Program-made: the position numbers and the translations under genes
Shown: piece by piece, positions 55,122 to 63,749 of the stretch
How the letters are laid out: each line of letters begins with the position of its first letter
How positions within the stretch are numbered: position 1 is the stretch's first letter
NCBI RefSeq assembly: GCF_910578695.1
Contig: NZ_CAJTQJ010000006.1
Span: 1-64,000 of the forward strand
Reading direction: 5' to 3'
DNA from: an uncultured Brachyspira sp.
GTDB taxonomy: Bacteria; Spirochaetota; Brachyspiria; Brachyspirales; Brachyspiraceae
Length of the DNA stretch: 64,000 bases
Notes under the pieces: model-generated
Seen by the model: the letters and a program-made list of their open reading frames with translations, nothing else
Told to the model about the DNA's origin: nothing
Database searches by the model: none

Positions 55122-55628
55122 TTATTCATAAGTTCTTACTTTTCCGGCAACATCCTGAGCAGTATACTGCATTCCAACCTCATTAAGATACTTACTCACC
55201 AAACTATCCATTTGATTTTTTAATCCTTTTGAATATAATTCCATAACAATAGTACAATTTTGCTGAGAATCCCATTTAGTATCTACAACAGAAGTACCTC
55301 TTATTCTTCCTGCAACTCTTTCCTGTATAACATATTCATCTATCATACCTTTTTCAGAAGAACTCAAAGATTCTATATATGAGCCTACTATTTTAGCAAC
55401 TATTTTATTTTTTGCATCCAATTCTGCTGCCTGCTTGGAAGTGAGTTCTCTTCTAAATTTATCAGTAGTGTCTATATCTTTAGCAGGAGAGCCCATTCCC
55501 ATAACTCTGAAAGTGTCATTATTTATCCAGCCTTCAGGTCTTTTTTTATTAATTCCGCTATTACAGGAAATAAAAAGTATAGATAATATTATTGTTAATG
55601 TAAGTAATTTTATAAATTTCATTTTCAT
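55122..55628 (-). CDS. LPP20-like lipoprotein
   Basis: The 168-residue protein has a lipoprotein signal (LLTLTIILSILFISC, Cys22). The mature part contains PEGWINNDTFRVMGMGSP, ELTSKQAAELDAKNKIVAKIVG and a C-terminal region consistent with the LPP20 family of small outer-membrane lipoproteins. Its function is unknown. It is a single gene. Confidence 0.78.
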   Translation of the reverse strand: MKMKFIKLLTLTIILSILFISCNSGINKKRPEGWINNDTFRVMGMGSPAKDIDTTDKFRRELTSKQAAELDAKNKIVAKIVGSYIESLSSSEKGMIDEYVIQERVAGRIRGTSVVDTKWDSQQNCTIVMELYSKGLKNQMDSLVSKYLNEVGMQYTAQDVAGKVRTYE

Positions 55629-55981
55629 TCTCCTTATTTTAGTATTTTTTATATTATTATAATATAATAACCTATATTATAATAATATAAAAAAAATAAT
55701 TTTATGCAATAATCAAAACACAAAATTTATTACTTTATTATGTCGTCAATTATTGTATATTTTTAAATAAATACATACTTTAAAAAGTACATTTTTTATA
55801 TTAAATATCATTATTAAAGTTTCAGCTGTTTTTTAGTATATAATTCTTAAAATTTCATTTACACTGCATATAAAATAAGTTTTAATATATATAATTTTTT
55901 TATTATAATTGACATAAAGCAAACATTATATATAATTAGTTAATCTAAAGTTATTTATAAAAATATATAAGGAACTTAAAA
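55629..55981. other. 353-base AT-rich gap upstream of pepA
   Basis: Apart from the pepA promoter (55909-55936) and a small palindrome, TACTTTAAAAAGTA at 55780-55793, I see no gene or repeat here. Confidence 0.7.
55909..55936 (+). promoter_or_regulatory. Consensus promoter of pepA
   Basis: TTGACA (55909-55914) and TATAAT (55931-55936) are separated by 16 bases. AAGGA precedes the start codon at 55982. Confidence 0.8.
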
Positions 55982-57457
55982 ATGAAACTTAAGCATACAA
56001 TTAATTTTATTAAAAAACATACGGTTGCTGTATTCGTAAAAGTAGAAAAAGAAGAACCTAAAGTTTGTACATTTAACGAAGAGTATATGAAATTATTTAA
56101 TAGTTTGGTAAAAGATAAATATTATACAATATCCACTCCTTTTGCCTTTGCATTTGCAAGTAATACAAGAGTAATTTTTATCACATATAAAGAAGTAAAA
56201 AATTATATGTATGAAACTTGGAAAAATGCAGGTGCTTCATTAATAAAGATAATGAAAGATTTGCATATTGATGATATAGAAGTAGATATGGCAGAATTAT
56301 TTTCAGAAATAGCTTCTGAAGAATCATATATTCAGTTTTGTTTGGGTATAATACTTTCTTCATACAGTTTTGATAATTATTTAGGAGATAAAAGATTAAA
56401 AGAAAAATCAAATATAAAAAATATACTTTTAGTTTCAGAGCATAAAAAAGATACAGAAAATGCCATACTCAAAGCATCTCAAATAGCAGATAATATATTT
56501 TGGGCAAGAGATATAGTTAATGAGCCTAGTAATGTTATTAATTCATTAACATTTACTGATAGAGCAAAGAAGCAGGCTGAAAGCAGAAAAATAACTACTG
56601 CAGTTCTTACTGAAAAAGAATTAAAAACTCTTGGTATGAATGGAATATTAGGAGTTAATGCGGGAAGCAAAAACCCTCCTAGAGTATTTATAGCTCAGTA
56701 TAAAAAAGCTAAAGCCAAAAAGAATATATTATTGGTTGGAAAGGGAATAACATTTGATACAGGCGGAATGTCATTAAAGCCTTCTGATAGTATGCTTGGT
56801 ATGAAAGATGATATGGCTGGAGCTGCTGCTGTATGCGGGGCATTATTTTTGATATCAGATATGAATTTAGAAGCTAATGTTACTGTGATATGTCCTTTAA
56901 CTGATAATAAAACAGGAAGTGCTGCTATAAATCCGGGTGATATATTAAAAATGCATAATGGCGTTACAGTTGAGGTTGTTAATACCGATGCTGAAGGAAG
57001 ACTTATACTTGCTGATGCTCTTTCTTATGGAATAAAAAAATATAATCCCGATTTTGTAATAGATATTGCCACTTTGACAGGGGCATGTTCTATAGCATTG
57101 GGAAGAAATGCCACAGGATTAATGTCTAATGATAAGGCATTAGCATCAGCTTTGAAAGATGCAGGAGATGATACTTATGAAAGAGTATGGGAGCTTCCTA
57201 TGTTTGAAGAGTATAAAGAGCAGATAAAATCTGATATAGCTGATATAAAAAATACAGGCGGAAGATATGCAGGTACTATAACAGCCGCTCAGTTTTTATC
57301 ATATTTTACTGAAGGGGCTAAATGGGCTCATTTGGATATAGCTTGTACTTCTGTAAGCGATGTTAATACTAAATACACTTCTAAAGGAGCTACAGGAGTA
57401 GGGGTTTATCTGCTTGCTAAAACTGTAGAAAAATTAGTTGATATAGATAGGTTTTAA
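55982..57457 (+). CDS. pepA: Leucyl aminopeptidase (M17)
   Basis: This cytoplasmic zinc/manganese peptidase removes N-terminal amino acids. The 491-residue protein has the M17 blocks VGKGITFDTGGMSLKPSDSM (about 255-274), LTDNKTGSAAINPGD, the signature NTDAEGRLILADAL (about 333-346) and an intact C-terminal catalytic domain. The N-terminal domain (1-170) is as divergent as expected. It has a good promoter and ribosome-binding site and a terminator after the stop. Confidence 0.95.
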   Translation: MKLKHTINFIKKHTVAVFVKVEKEEPKVCTFNEEYMKLFNSLVKDKYYTISTPFAFAFASNTRVIFITYKEVKNYMYETWKNAGASLIKIMKDLHIDDIEVDMAELFSEIASEESYIQFCLGIILSSYSFDNYLGDKRLKEKSNIKNILLVSEHKKDTENAILKASQIADNIFWARDIVNEPSNVINSLTFTDRAKKQAESRKITTAVLTEKELKTLGMNGILGVNAGSKNPPRVFIAQYKKAKAKKNILLVGKGITFDTGGMSLKPSDSMLGMKDDMAGAAAVCGALFLISDMNLEANVTVICPLTDNKTGSAAINPGDILKMHNGVTVEVVNTDAEGRLILADALSYGIKKYNPDFVIDIATLTGACSIALGRNATGLMSNDKALASALKDAGDDTYERVWELPMFEEYKEQIKSDIADIKNTGGRYAGTITAAQFLSYFTEGAKWAHLDIACTSVSDVNTKYTSKGATGVGVYLLAKTVEKLVDIDRF

Positions 57458-57501
57458 TATATATACAATTTATAATAATAGCTAAGTAATATAAAAAAAT
57501 T

Positions 57502-57530
57502 AAGGAGGTGCATTTATTATGTGCTTCCTT
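57502..57530 (+). terminator. Intrinsic terminator after pepA
   Basis: AAGGAGGTGCA pairs with TGTGCTTCCTT (G-T pairs allowed) around a seven-base loop, and seven T residues follow. Confidence 0.85.
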
Positions 57531-57669
57531 TTTTTATTATAAAATTTGCTTATAAAATTTTATAGGCAAAAATAACAGATAAAATATATTATAATTAATT
57601 TTTTAAACTTGAAATTATTTGTATGAAATGCTATAATAAATATTCAAATTAGATAAAATGGGAGTGTAT

Positions 57670-57759
57670 ATGCCTTCAGGAAGAAAAAGACTTCGTCAAA
57701 AGATGGCTACGCATAAACGTAAAAAGCGTTTACGCAAAAATAGGCATAAGAAAAAATAA
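57670..57759 (+). CDS. 29-residue basic AURKAIP1/COX24-type ribosomal-like protein
   Basis: The product, MPSGRKRLRQKMATHKRKKR followed by LRKNRHKKK, is almost entirely basic and closely resembles the AURKAIP1/COX24-domain small protein of Bacteroidetes, a ribosome-associated peptide. GGGAG sits five bases before the ATG. It is too short for routine gene finders and is the only gene between pepA and the NuoE-like gene. A structural role on the ribosome is inferred from the family. Confidence 0.88.
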   Translation: MPSGRKRLRQKMATHKRKKRLRKNRHKKK

Positions 57760-57830
57760 TATAAACTAACATTATACATTTTAATGTTTTTTCATCTCTT
57801 AAGTATTATAGTTTTTAATAGGAAAATAAT

Positions 57831-58100
57831 ATGATAAGTAATGTAAAAACTATCATAGAAGTATGCGTAGGACTTCATTGCTCTATGAATGGCTCTTATT
57901 CGCTTTTGGAGGCTATTCGTTCGCATTATGATTTGCAGGTAGGTGTTTTGTCTTCTGACGGCATGCTTCTTAAAGAGATGGAATGTATGCATAATTGCTG
58001 TAATGCCGTACCTGTTCTCATTAATGGTATGGAATGTACAAAATCATCTTTTAAAAGTATTGTTAAGTATATAGAAGCTATACATTTAAGAAAAAGATGA
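57831..58100 (+). CDS. NuoE-like [2Fe-2S] thioredoxin-fold protein
   Basis: The 89-residue protein corresponds to the ferredoxin half of NuoE. All four ligands are present: Cys12 and Cys17 (CVGLHC), and Cys52 and Cys56 (CMHNC), in the C-x4-C ... C-x3-C arrangement. The N-terminal helical domain of NuoE is missing. It overlaps the next gene by four bases. NuoE normally sits with NuoF; its presence with NuoF- and NuoG-like genes supports one complex. Confidence 0.88.
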   Translation: MISNVKTIIEVCVGLHCSMNGSYSLLEAIRSHYDLQVGVLSSDGMLLKEMECMHNCCNAVPVLINGMECTKSSFKSIVKYIEAIHLRKR

Positions 58101-59260
58101 AGAGATTTGTACTGCATAATGAAAATGCTATAGAAAATATCAAATCCTATATTGATAATTTCGGCGATTATTTGTCTGTTCAGAAAATTAATGATTCTTT
58201 TTTTGAAGATTTAGAGGATTATCCTATATTTAAAAGAGATATAGCTCAAAGTTCTGTTTATGAAATTTTAACAAATGCTGATATCAAAGAAGACTTTATT
58301 CTAATAAATGCTGCTTCTTTCGATTATTTAGTTTTTAAGGATAAATTTATTATAAAAAATAATCCTCATCTAATATTAGATGGGGCTTTATTTATAGCTA
58401 AAATTCTTAATATAAAAAGAATAGATATAGTATTAAAAAATTATTATTTAGAAGAGAAAGATATAATAATAAAAGCTGCTGCAGAGGCAGAAGATTATAA
58501 TTTTGTAAAAGATGAAAAAATAAATATATATGATGAAGATTCATACTATAATGAATATAAAATTAGAATAATACCATCATTTTTGGAAAATAAGAAATAC
58601 ATATTTGATTTGGAAACCGTTTCTCAAATTATATATTTAGCATATATCGGAGGATTTAATTTCAAAAATTACGGCTTTGGAAAATATAAGGGTACTAATA
58701 TACTTTCTGTTTCTGGAGATATTATAAATTCCGATTTGTATGAATTTGAAATGCATACGCCTTTAAAAAATGCCGTTAAATTTATAGGAGGCATCGATAG
58801 AAATTATGCTGTAAAATGGGTATTTACTAACGGCTTTTTAAATCCGCCTATAGATTTTCATACTTTACAAAAAATGACTTTAGATTATGAATGTTTTGAG
58901 AGTTTTAATATGAAAATAGGAAACGGAGGATTATGCTTTATACAGGAAAACAGATGTATGATAAGGGTGGTATTAAAGATAATTCTATTTGCAAAAACTA
59001 TAGTTTGTAAAGAATGTATACCCTGCAGTTATGGATTTGATTTATGCGAATATTATATCAATAAAATGCTTTTAGGTAATTCTGATTTTAATGATTATGT
59101 AAACTTAAAAGAAGCTGCTGAAATGATAAAAATCGGTGCTTCCTGCTTGTATATAAGAAGTTTGGCTGAATGCATATCATCATCTATAGAAATGTTTAGA
59201 GATGAATTTTTGTATTTGATAGAAAATAAGAGAACATTATACAGTTTTATAAAAGATTAG
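58097..59260 (+). CDS. NuoF-like protein lacking the FMN/NADH-binding loops
   Basis: The 387-residue protein aligns with NuoF in NPHLILDGALFIAKIL (about 89-104), DLETVSQI (NVETLA region), TNILSVSGDI (TKLFSVSGH region) and CMIRVVLKI (CMVRVA region). It keeps the N3 cluster ligands: Cys304, Cys307 and Cys310 (CKECIPC), with Cys350 as a likely fourth. It lacks the GRGGAGFPTG loop, the NADE-x-EPGT loop (here NAASFDYLVFKD) and the GAGAYICGEETAL loop. It therefore should not bind FMN or NADH in the usual way. Whether it is still functional is discussed in the findings. Confidence 0.85.
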   Translation: MKRFVLHNENAIENIKSYIDNFGDYLSVQKINDSFFEDLEDYPIFKRDIAQSSVYEILTNADIKEDFILINAASFDYLVFKDKFIIKNNPHLILDGALFIAKILNIKRIDIVLKNYYLEEKDIIIKAAAEAEDYNFVKDEKINIYDEDSYYNEYKIRIIPSFLENKKYIFDLETVSQIIYLAYIGGFNFKNYGFGKYKGTNILSVSGDIINSDLYEFEMHTPLKNAVKFIGGIDRNYAVKWVFTNGFLNPPIDFHTLQKMTLDYECFESFNMKIGNGGLCFIQENRCMIRVVLKIILFAKTIVCKECIPCSYGFDLCEYYINKMLLGNSDFNDYVNLKEAAEMIKIGASCLYIRSLAECISSSIEMFRDEFLYLIENKRTLYSFIKD

Positions 59261-59284
59261 AAAAATCTTAAGAGGCTTTATAGA

Positions 59285-60667
59285 ATGATAATAAAATTTA
59301 ATGCTGACGGCAATACAGTATCTGCTCAGAAAGGATATACCATACTTCAGGCTTTATCTTATATTAATATAGATGTACCTCATTTATGTTCATACAAAAA
59401 AAGTAATACTAATACCTTTGAAGAAAAAAATAGTATTTTAAGATGTAAATTATGCTTGGTAAAAGTAAAAAGAAAAAATGAAAATGAATACTCTTATAAA
59501 TATGCATGTAATGAAATAGTGGAAAATGGTATGAGTGTTTTGAATGATAAAGATGAGGATATTATAAAATATAGAGTATCTATTTTAAAATCTATACTTT
59601 ATATGCATAAGCCTAAGTGCGAAAGCTGTGATTCTGATTATATATGCAGATTAAAAAAGTATTTGGATATTTATAATATTTCTATTGAAACTTCTCAAAA
59701 TGCATATAATGAAAATGATTCTTATATAGAGGAAATAAAAGAAGCTGTAAAAAAAATGAATCTTCCCGATTATATAAAGCCTAATTTTGAAAAGTGTATT
59801 AATTGCGGTATATGTCTTGATTATAAAACCACAGACGGCTATAATTCTATGATAGCGGATTTATGTCCTCTTAATGTTTTTGAAGCAAAAAGAAATATAG
59901 ATGATAAAATTAAAGATGATATAAGTACTGTAAAAAATATAAATAGCTTTTGCATAGGATGTAATCGTTTATGCGAAGTTAATTATAGTTATATAAATCA
60001 TAGCATAAAGAATATATCATCTCCAAAAGGCAAAAAGTACGGCTTATGCGATTACGGAAGAAAGATGGATTATTATTCTAATGATATATTAGAGATGCCT
60101 TTTTTTAATGGAATGCAATGCGAATTTGAAAAGGCTAAGGAATTATATCATAAGTTTATTAATAATATTGATTTAGATTATACTTTAGCTATAGGCTCTA
60201 GTATGTATCCTATTGAAGATATTAAGGCTTTTGATGATTTTATTTACCGTATAGGATTATTAAATTTTACATTCAAAAAAAATAAAATAGCTGCAAATTC
60301 AAAAATATTAAGAGATAATTATACAAATATTAATGATTTTTCTGTTAAGGATTTAAAGTATTCAGGATTTTACGATAATATATATGATGAAAAATTTAAG
60401 AAATTTATTATATTGGGAGATGCTTTAGATGATAATGATGATATAATAAATTTTTCTAAACTTAATAAGCAGAATTATATAGTGTTCAGTCCGAATTTTT
60501 CTGTTTTGTCTTATAATGCTTATTTAAGTTTTCCAATATCATATCTAGGAGAGTTCAGCGGGCATTATATAGATAGATACGGAAAAGTTAAGGAGATAGT
60601 ATCTTTTTTAGATAAAAATAAAAATAGATTAAATTTGAGAGATTTATTAAAATATTTGTATTTGTAA
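59285..60667 (+). CDS. Truncated NuoG-like iron-sulphur protein
   Basis: The 460-residue protein retains the NuoG N-terminus: a [2Fe-2S] ferredoxin domain (Cys35, 54, 57, 75), the His-Cys3 cluster (His108, Cys112, 115, 121), a four-Cys cluster (171, 174, 177, 194) and an N7-type cluster (Cys223, 226, 230, 255). After about residue 260 only about 200 residues follow, replacing the large molybdopterin-oxidoreductase-type domain of NuoG. AAGAGG precedes the start. The protein could carry electrons through up to four clusters. Confidence 0.88.
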   Translation: MIIKFNADGNTVSAQKGYTILQALSYINIDVPHLCSYKKSNTNTFEEKNSILRCKLCLVKVKRKNENEYSYKYACNEIVENGMSVLNDKDEDIIKYRVSILKSILYMHKPKCESCDSDYICRLKKYLDIYNISIETSQNAYNENDSYIEEIKEAVKKMNLPDYIKPNFEKCINCGICLDYKTTDGYNSMIADLCPLNVFEAKRNIDDKIKDDISTVKNINSFCIGCNRLCEVNYSYINHSIKNISSPKGKKYGLCDYGRKMDYYSNDILEMPFFNGMQCEFEKAKELYHKFINNIDLDYTLAIGSSMYPIEDIKAFDDFIYRIGLLNFTFKKNKIAANSKILRDNYTNINDFSVKDLKYSGFYDNIYDEKFKKFIILGDALDDNDDIINFSKLNKQNYIVFSPNFSVLSYNAYLSFPISYLGEFSGHYIDRYGKVKEIVSFLDKNKNRLNLRDLLKYLYL

Positions 60668-60744
60668 TAACTTTGTTATATAATGTAAATACATATTTTA
60701 TATAGTAATAATTATTTTATTTATTAAGATATGGGAGAGATTTT

Positions 60745-62298
60745 ATGCCGAAAACAAGAGATGAGATACTCTACAATAGAAATAAAAAATATGATATTAT
60801 TATTATAGGCGGAGGAGTTATAGGTGCTACTATAGCATTAAAAACTTCAAGAGTAGGTCTTTCTACACTTTTGCTTGATAAACATGATTTTTCTTATGGT
60901 TCTTCTTCAAGGACATCAAAAATGCTTACAGGCGGATTTAATGATATGAATGGTAATAATCTAATTCATACTATTCATAAAGTAAAAGAAAGAAATAACC
61001 TAATGTATAAAAGTTCTTCTCCTTATTTCGGCATCATCAATCCTATATACGAATACAGAGGTTCTGGTATTTTTAAAGAAGAGATGAAAGCTGCATTATA
61101 TGATGTATTTTCTCTATTTGGAAAAACAAAAAAGCATTCATCTTACAGCAGAAATGAAACATTAGATGCTCTGCCTGATTTAATAAGCAATGATGTTATA
61201 GCTTCTGTAGAATATTATGAAGGCTTATTAGATGATTCAAGATATGTTATAGAATTATTATTAAAAGCAGAAGAGTACGGATGCGATTTATTAAATTATG
61301 CTGAAGTAAAGGCTTTTGAATATAATCAAAAAGAAATAGAAAATGTAGTATTTACGGATAATATTACAGGCAAAGTTTATACAGTTAATGCCAAAACTAT
61401 ACTTATAGCAGCAGGAGCTTGGGGGCATAGCATAAGCTCTTTGCTTCCTAATGGAAATTTTGAAAACAGAATTGATTATATTAAAGGAAGTCATTTAGTA
61501 ATAGACAGCGATTTAATTCATATAAATAAATCTGTAGTTCTGCCTAAAATAAAATCAAGGGCTAATGTATTTTTAATGCGTTGGAAAAACAGCACTATTA
61601 TAGGTCCTACAATTAAAAAAAATATTAATAATCTTGACTGCATATATACAGCAAGCGATGAGGCTGAGTATCTGCTTGATGTGTATAATACTTATTTCAG
61701 TTCTATAGTTAATAAAAATCATATAATAACAACTCAGTCTGGTATGATGCCTCTTAATCCTTATCAATTTAAAATACATTCTCATCCTCAGTATAAATTA
61801 TTTTTAGTTGAAGGAGGAAATTTTACAACTTCTTCTTCTATATCCATAAGAACTTTAATAAAGATGTATGGAAAGCCTTATAAATGGTTCAGCAATCAAA
61901 AAGTAATAAGAAATAAATTTGATACGAATACAGAATTGGTTTTGAATGAAAAATTGGTTAAATTCCTTATAGATTATTTTGGTTCTGTGAATTTAATTTT
62001 GAAATTAAATGAGCTTTGTAAAAATGATTCTTCTTTGCTTGCAGAGACAGGGCTTGATTATAGGATTAACAAAGGACTTATTAAGTATTTTATAGAAACA
62101 GAACATGCTATGCATTTAGATGATATTATGATGCGTAGATTTAGATTTATACTTACTGAAAATGACTGCGGAACTTTAATATCAGAACATATAGCACAGG
62201 AAATGGCTGATATTTTGAAATGGGATAAGCAGAGAACCGAATGGGAAATAAAAAGATACAGAACAGAAATAAAAAGAGCTAGAGTTGCTTTATATTAA
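60745..62298 (+). CDS. glpD: FAD-dependent glycerol-3-phosphate dehydrogenase-like protein
   Basis: The 517-residue flavoprotein has the FAD-binding start YDIIIIGGGVIGATIALKTS (about 16-35) and the GlpD/GlpO signature DFSYGSSSRTSKMLTGGF (about 51-68), with later SGMMPLNPYQ and LVEGGNFTTSSSISIRTLI blocks, and a C-terminal DAO-C-type domain. This matches glycerol-3-phosphate dehydrogenase/oxidase. The electron acceptor is uncertain; the NuoE/F/G-like genes just upstream are candidates. Its last nine bases overlap the convergent hisH. Confidence 0.85.
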   Translation: MPKTRDEILYNRNKKYDIIIIGGGVIGATIALKTSRVGLSTLLLDKHDFSYGSSSRTSKMLTGGFNDMNGNNLIHTIHKVKERNNLMYKSSSPYFGIINPIYEYRGSGIFKEEMKAALYDVFSLFGKTKKHSSYSRNETLDALPDLISNDVIASVEYYEGLLDDSRYVIELLLKAEEYGCDLLNYAEVKAFEYNQKEIENVVFTDNITGKVYTVNAKTILIAAGAWGHSISSLLPNGNFENRIDYIKGSHLVIDSDLIHINKSVVLPKIKSRANVFLMRWKNSTIIGPTIKKNINNLDCIYTASDEAEYLLDVYNTYFSSIVNKNHIITTQSGMMPLNPYQFKIHSHPQYKLFLVEGGNFTTSSSISIRTLIKMYGKPYKWFSNQKVIRNKFDTNTELVLNEKLVKFLIDYFGSVNLILKLNELCKNDSSLLAETGLDYRINKGLIKYFIETEHAMHLDDIMMRRFRFILTENDCGTLISEHIAQEMADILKWDKQRTEWEIKRYRTEIKRARVALY

Positions 62299-62913
62299 AT
62301 CTTTAAAGCCTCTAAGTATATTAAGTCCTGTATTTCCGCTTTTTTCAGGGTGAAATTGTATTCCGTATATATTATTCTTTTTTACAATGGCAGGTATTAT
62401 TATATCATATTCGCTGTCTGCTATTATACTGTCATCGCAGTTTTTGCCGTAATATGAATGCACAAAATAAACATACTCCATATTTTTAATATATTTAAAT
62501 ATTTTATCTTCTTTTCTTATATTGAGATTATTCCAGCCCATATGAGGAACTTTTAAATCTTTATTTTTTAAATCCTTATATATAGGGCATATACTTCCTT
62601 TTATAAGTTCAAGTCCTTTATATTCTCCGTATTCATAACTCTTATCAAAAAGCATCTGCATACCTAAACATATTCCCAAAATTAATTTGCCTTTTTTAGC
62701 TTCTTCTATAATAACATTTTTTAGTATGCCGTCATTTTTTTTCTCAAGTTTTGCTAAAGCATCTCTGAAAGCTCCTACACCCGGAAGTATTATAGCATCA
62801 GCATTTTTTATAATTTTTTCATCATCTGTAAGAATAGCATCTATACCTACATATTTTAATGATGATATAAGAGAAAATAAATTTCCTACCTCATAATCTA
62901 TTATAGCTGTCAT
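62290..62913 (-). CDS. hisH: Imidazole glycerol phosphate synthase subunit HisH
   Basis: This glutaminase subunit supplies ammonia to HisF in histidine synthesis. The 207-residue protein begins TAIIDYEVGNLFSL, has the nucleophile Cys in LILGICLGMQMLFDKS, and the catalytic His-Glu in GIQFHPEKSG. I chose the ATG at 62913; an upstream extension to 62970 adds a hydrophobic stretch not found in HisH. It follows hisB on the same strand. HisF is not in the window. Confidence 0.95.
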   Translation of the reverse strand: MTAIIDYEVGNLFSLISSLKYVGIDAILTDDEKIIKNADAIILPGVGAFRDALAKLEKKNDGILKNVIIEEAKKGKLILGICLGMQMLFDKSYEYGEYKGLELIKGSICPIYKDLKNKDLKVPHMGWNNLNIRKEDKIFKYIKNMEYVYFVHSYYGKNCDDSIIADSEYDIIIPAIVKKNNIYGIQFHPEKSGNTGLNILRGFKDLI

Positions 62914-62976
62914 AAAAAATCCTATTAATTTTATTAAAGTTATTATACTAAAATAAAATATAAAAGTCAAAGTATA

Positions 62977-62992
62977 GGGGCGGGAGGGCGGG
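62977..62992 (+). other. Potential G-quadruplex between hisB and hisH
   Basis: GGGG-C-GGG-A-GGG-C-GGG provides four G-tracts with one-base loops on the plus strand, the template strand for the his genes. It lies 64 bases upstream of the hisH start and is striking against the AT-rich background. Confidence 0.8.
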
Positions 62993-63053
62993 CTTAATAA
63001 ATTAAAAAAAATTAATCAGCTTTATTTTATGTAAAAACAAAAAATCAATTTTT

Positions 63054-63656
63054 TTAATTTTTATTATTTTCAAGCATTCCTTTTGTAGATAAAACTTCAT
63101 CTTTATATTTTTCATCTATTTCACAAGCCTGTGCTAAAGCTCTCGCTGCTGCTTTAAATATAGATTCTATTATATGATGAGTATTCTCTCCGTGAAAAGT
63201 TTTTATATGCAATGTTATATTCATAGTATTTGTAAGGGCTGTAAAAAACTCTTTAACAAGTTCTGTATCAAAATCTCCTACTTTTTCATTCTTTAAATCG
63301 CTTTCAAAAACTAAATGACTTCTTCCGCATATATCAACTGCCGCTAATGTTAAAGCTTCGCACATAGGCATGCAGAAATTTCCATATCTTTTTATACCCT
63401 TCATATCTCCCAAAGCCTCAGAAAAACATTTTCCCAAAACTATAGCAGTGTCTTCAACCGAATGATGATAGTCTACATCTATGTCGCCTTTGCATATAGT
63501 TTCTAAATCAAATCTTCCATGTCTTGCAAATAAATCAAGCATATGATTAAAAAAACCTATGCGGGTATCATTATTATATTTTCCTCTGCCGTCTATATTT
63601 AATTTAATTTTTATTTTTGTTTCATTTGTGTTTCTTTCTATTTCTGAAGTTCTCAT
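63054..63656 (-). CDS. hisB: Imidazoleglycerol-phosphate dehydratase
   Basis: This enzyme makes imidazole-acetol phosphate in histidine synthesis. The 200-residue protein is the monofunctional form. Metal-ligand motifs are IGFFNHMLDLFARHGRF, DVDYHHSVEDTAIVLG and THHIIESIFKAAARAL. It lies upstream of hisH on the minus strand, so they probably form part of a his operon. Confidence 0.95.
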   Translation of the reverse strand: MRTSEIERNTNETKIKIKLNIDGRGKYNNDTRIGFFNHMLDLFARHGRFDLETICKGDIDVDYHHSVEDTAIVLGKCFSEALGDMKGIKRYGNFCMPMCEALTLAAVDICGRSHLVFESDLKNEKVGDFDTELVKEFFTALTNTMNITLHIKTFHGENTHHIIESIFKAAARALAQACEIDEKYKDEVLSTKGMLENNKN

Positions 63657-63749
63657 AATTAAATCCCCTAAAAATAAATTATAATTATACTTTTATTTTT
63701 TTGCAATATTTATATAATTTTTTATACAATTATCGGTTAGGGGTAAATA

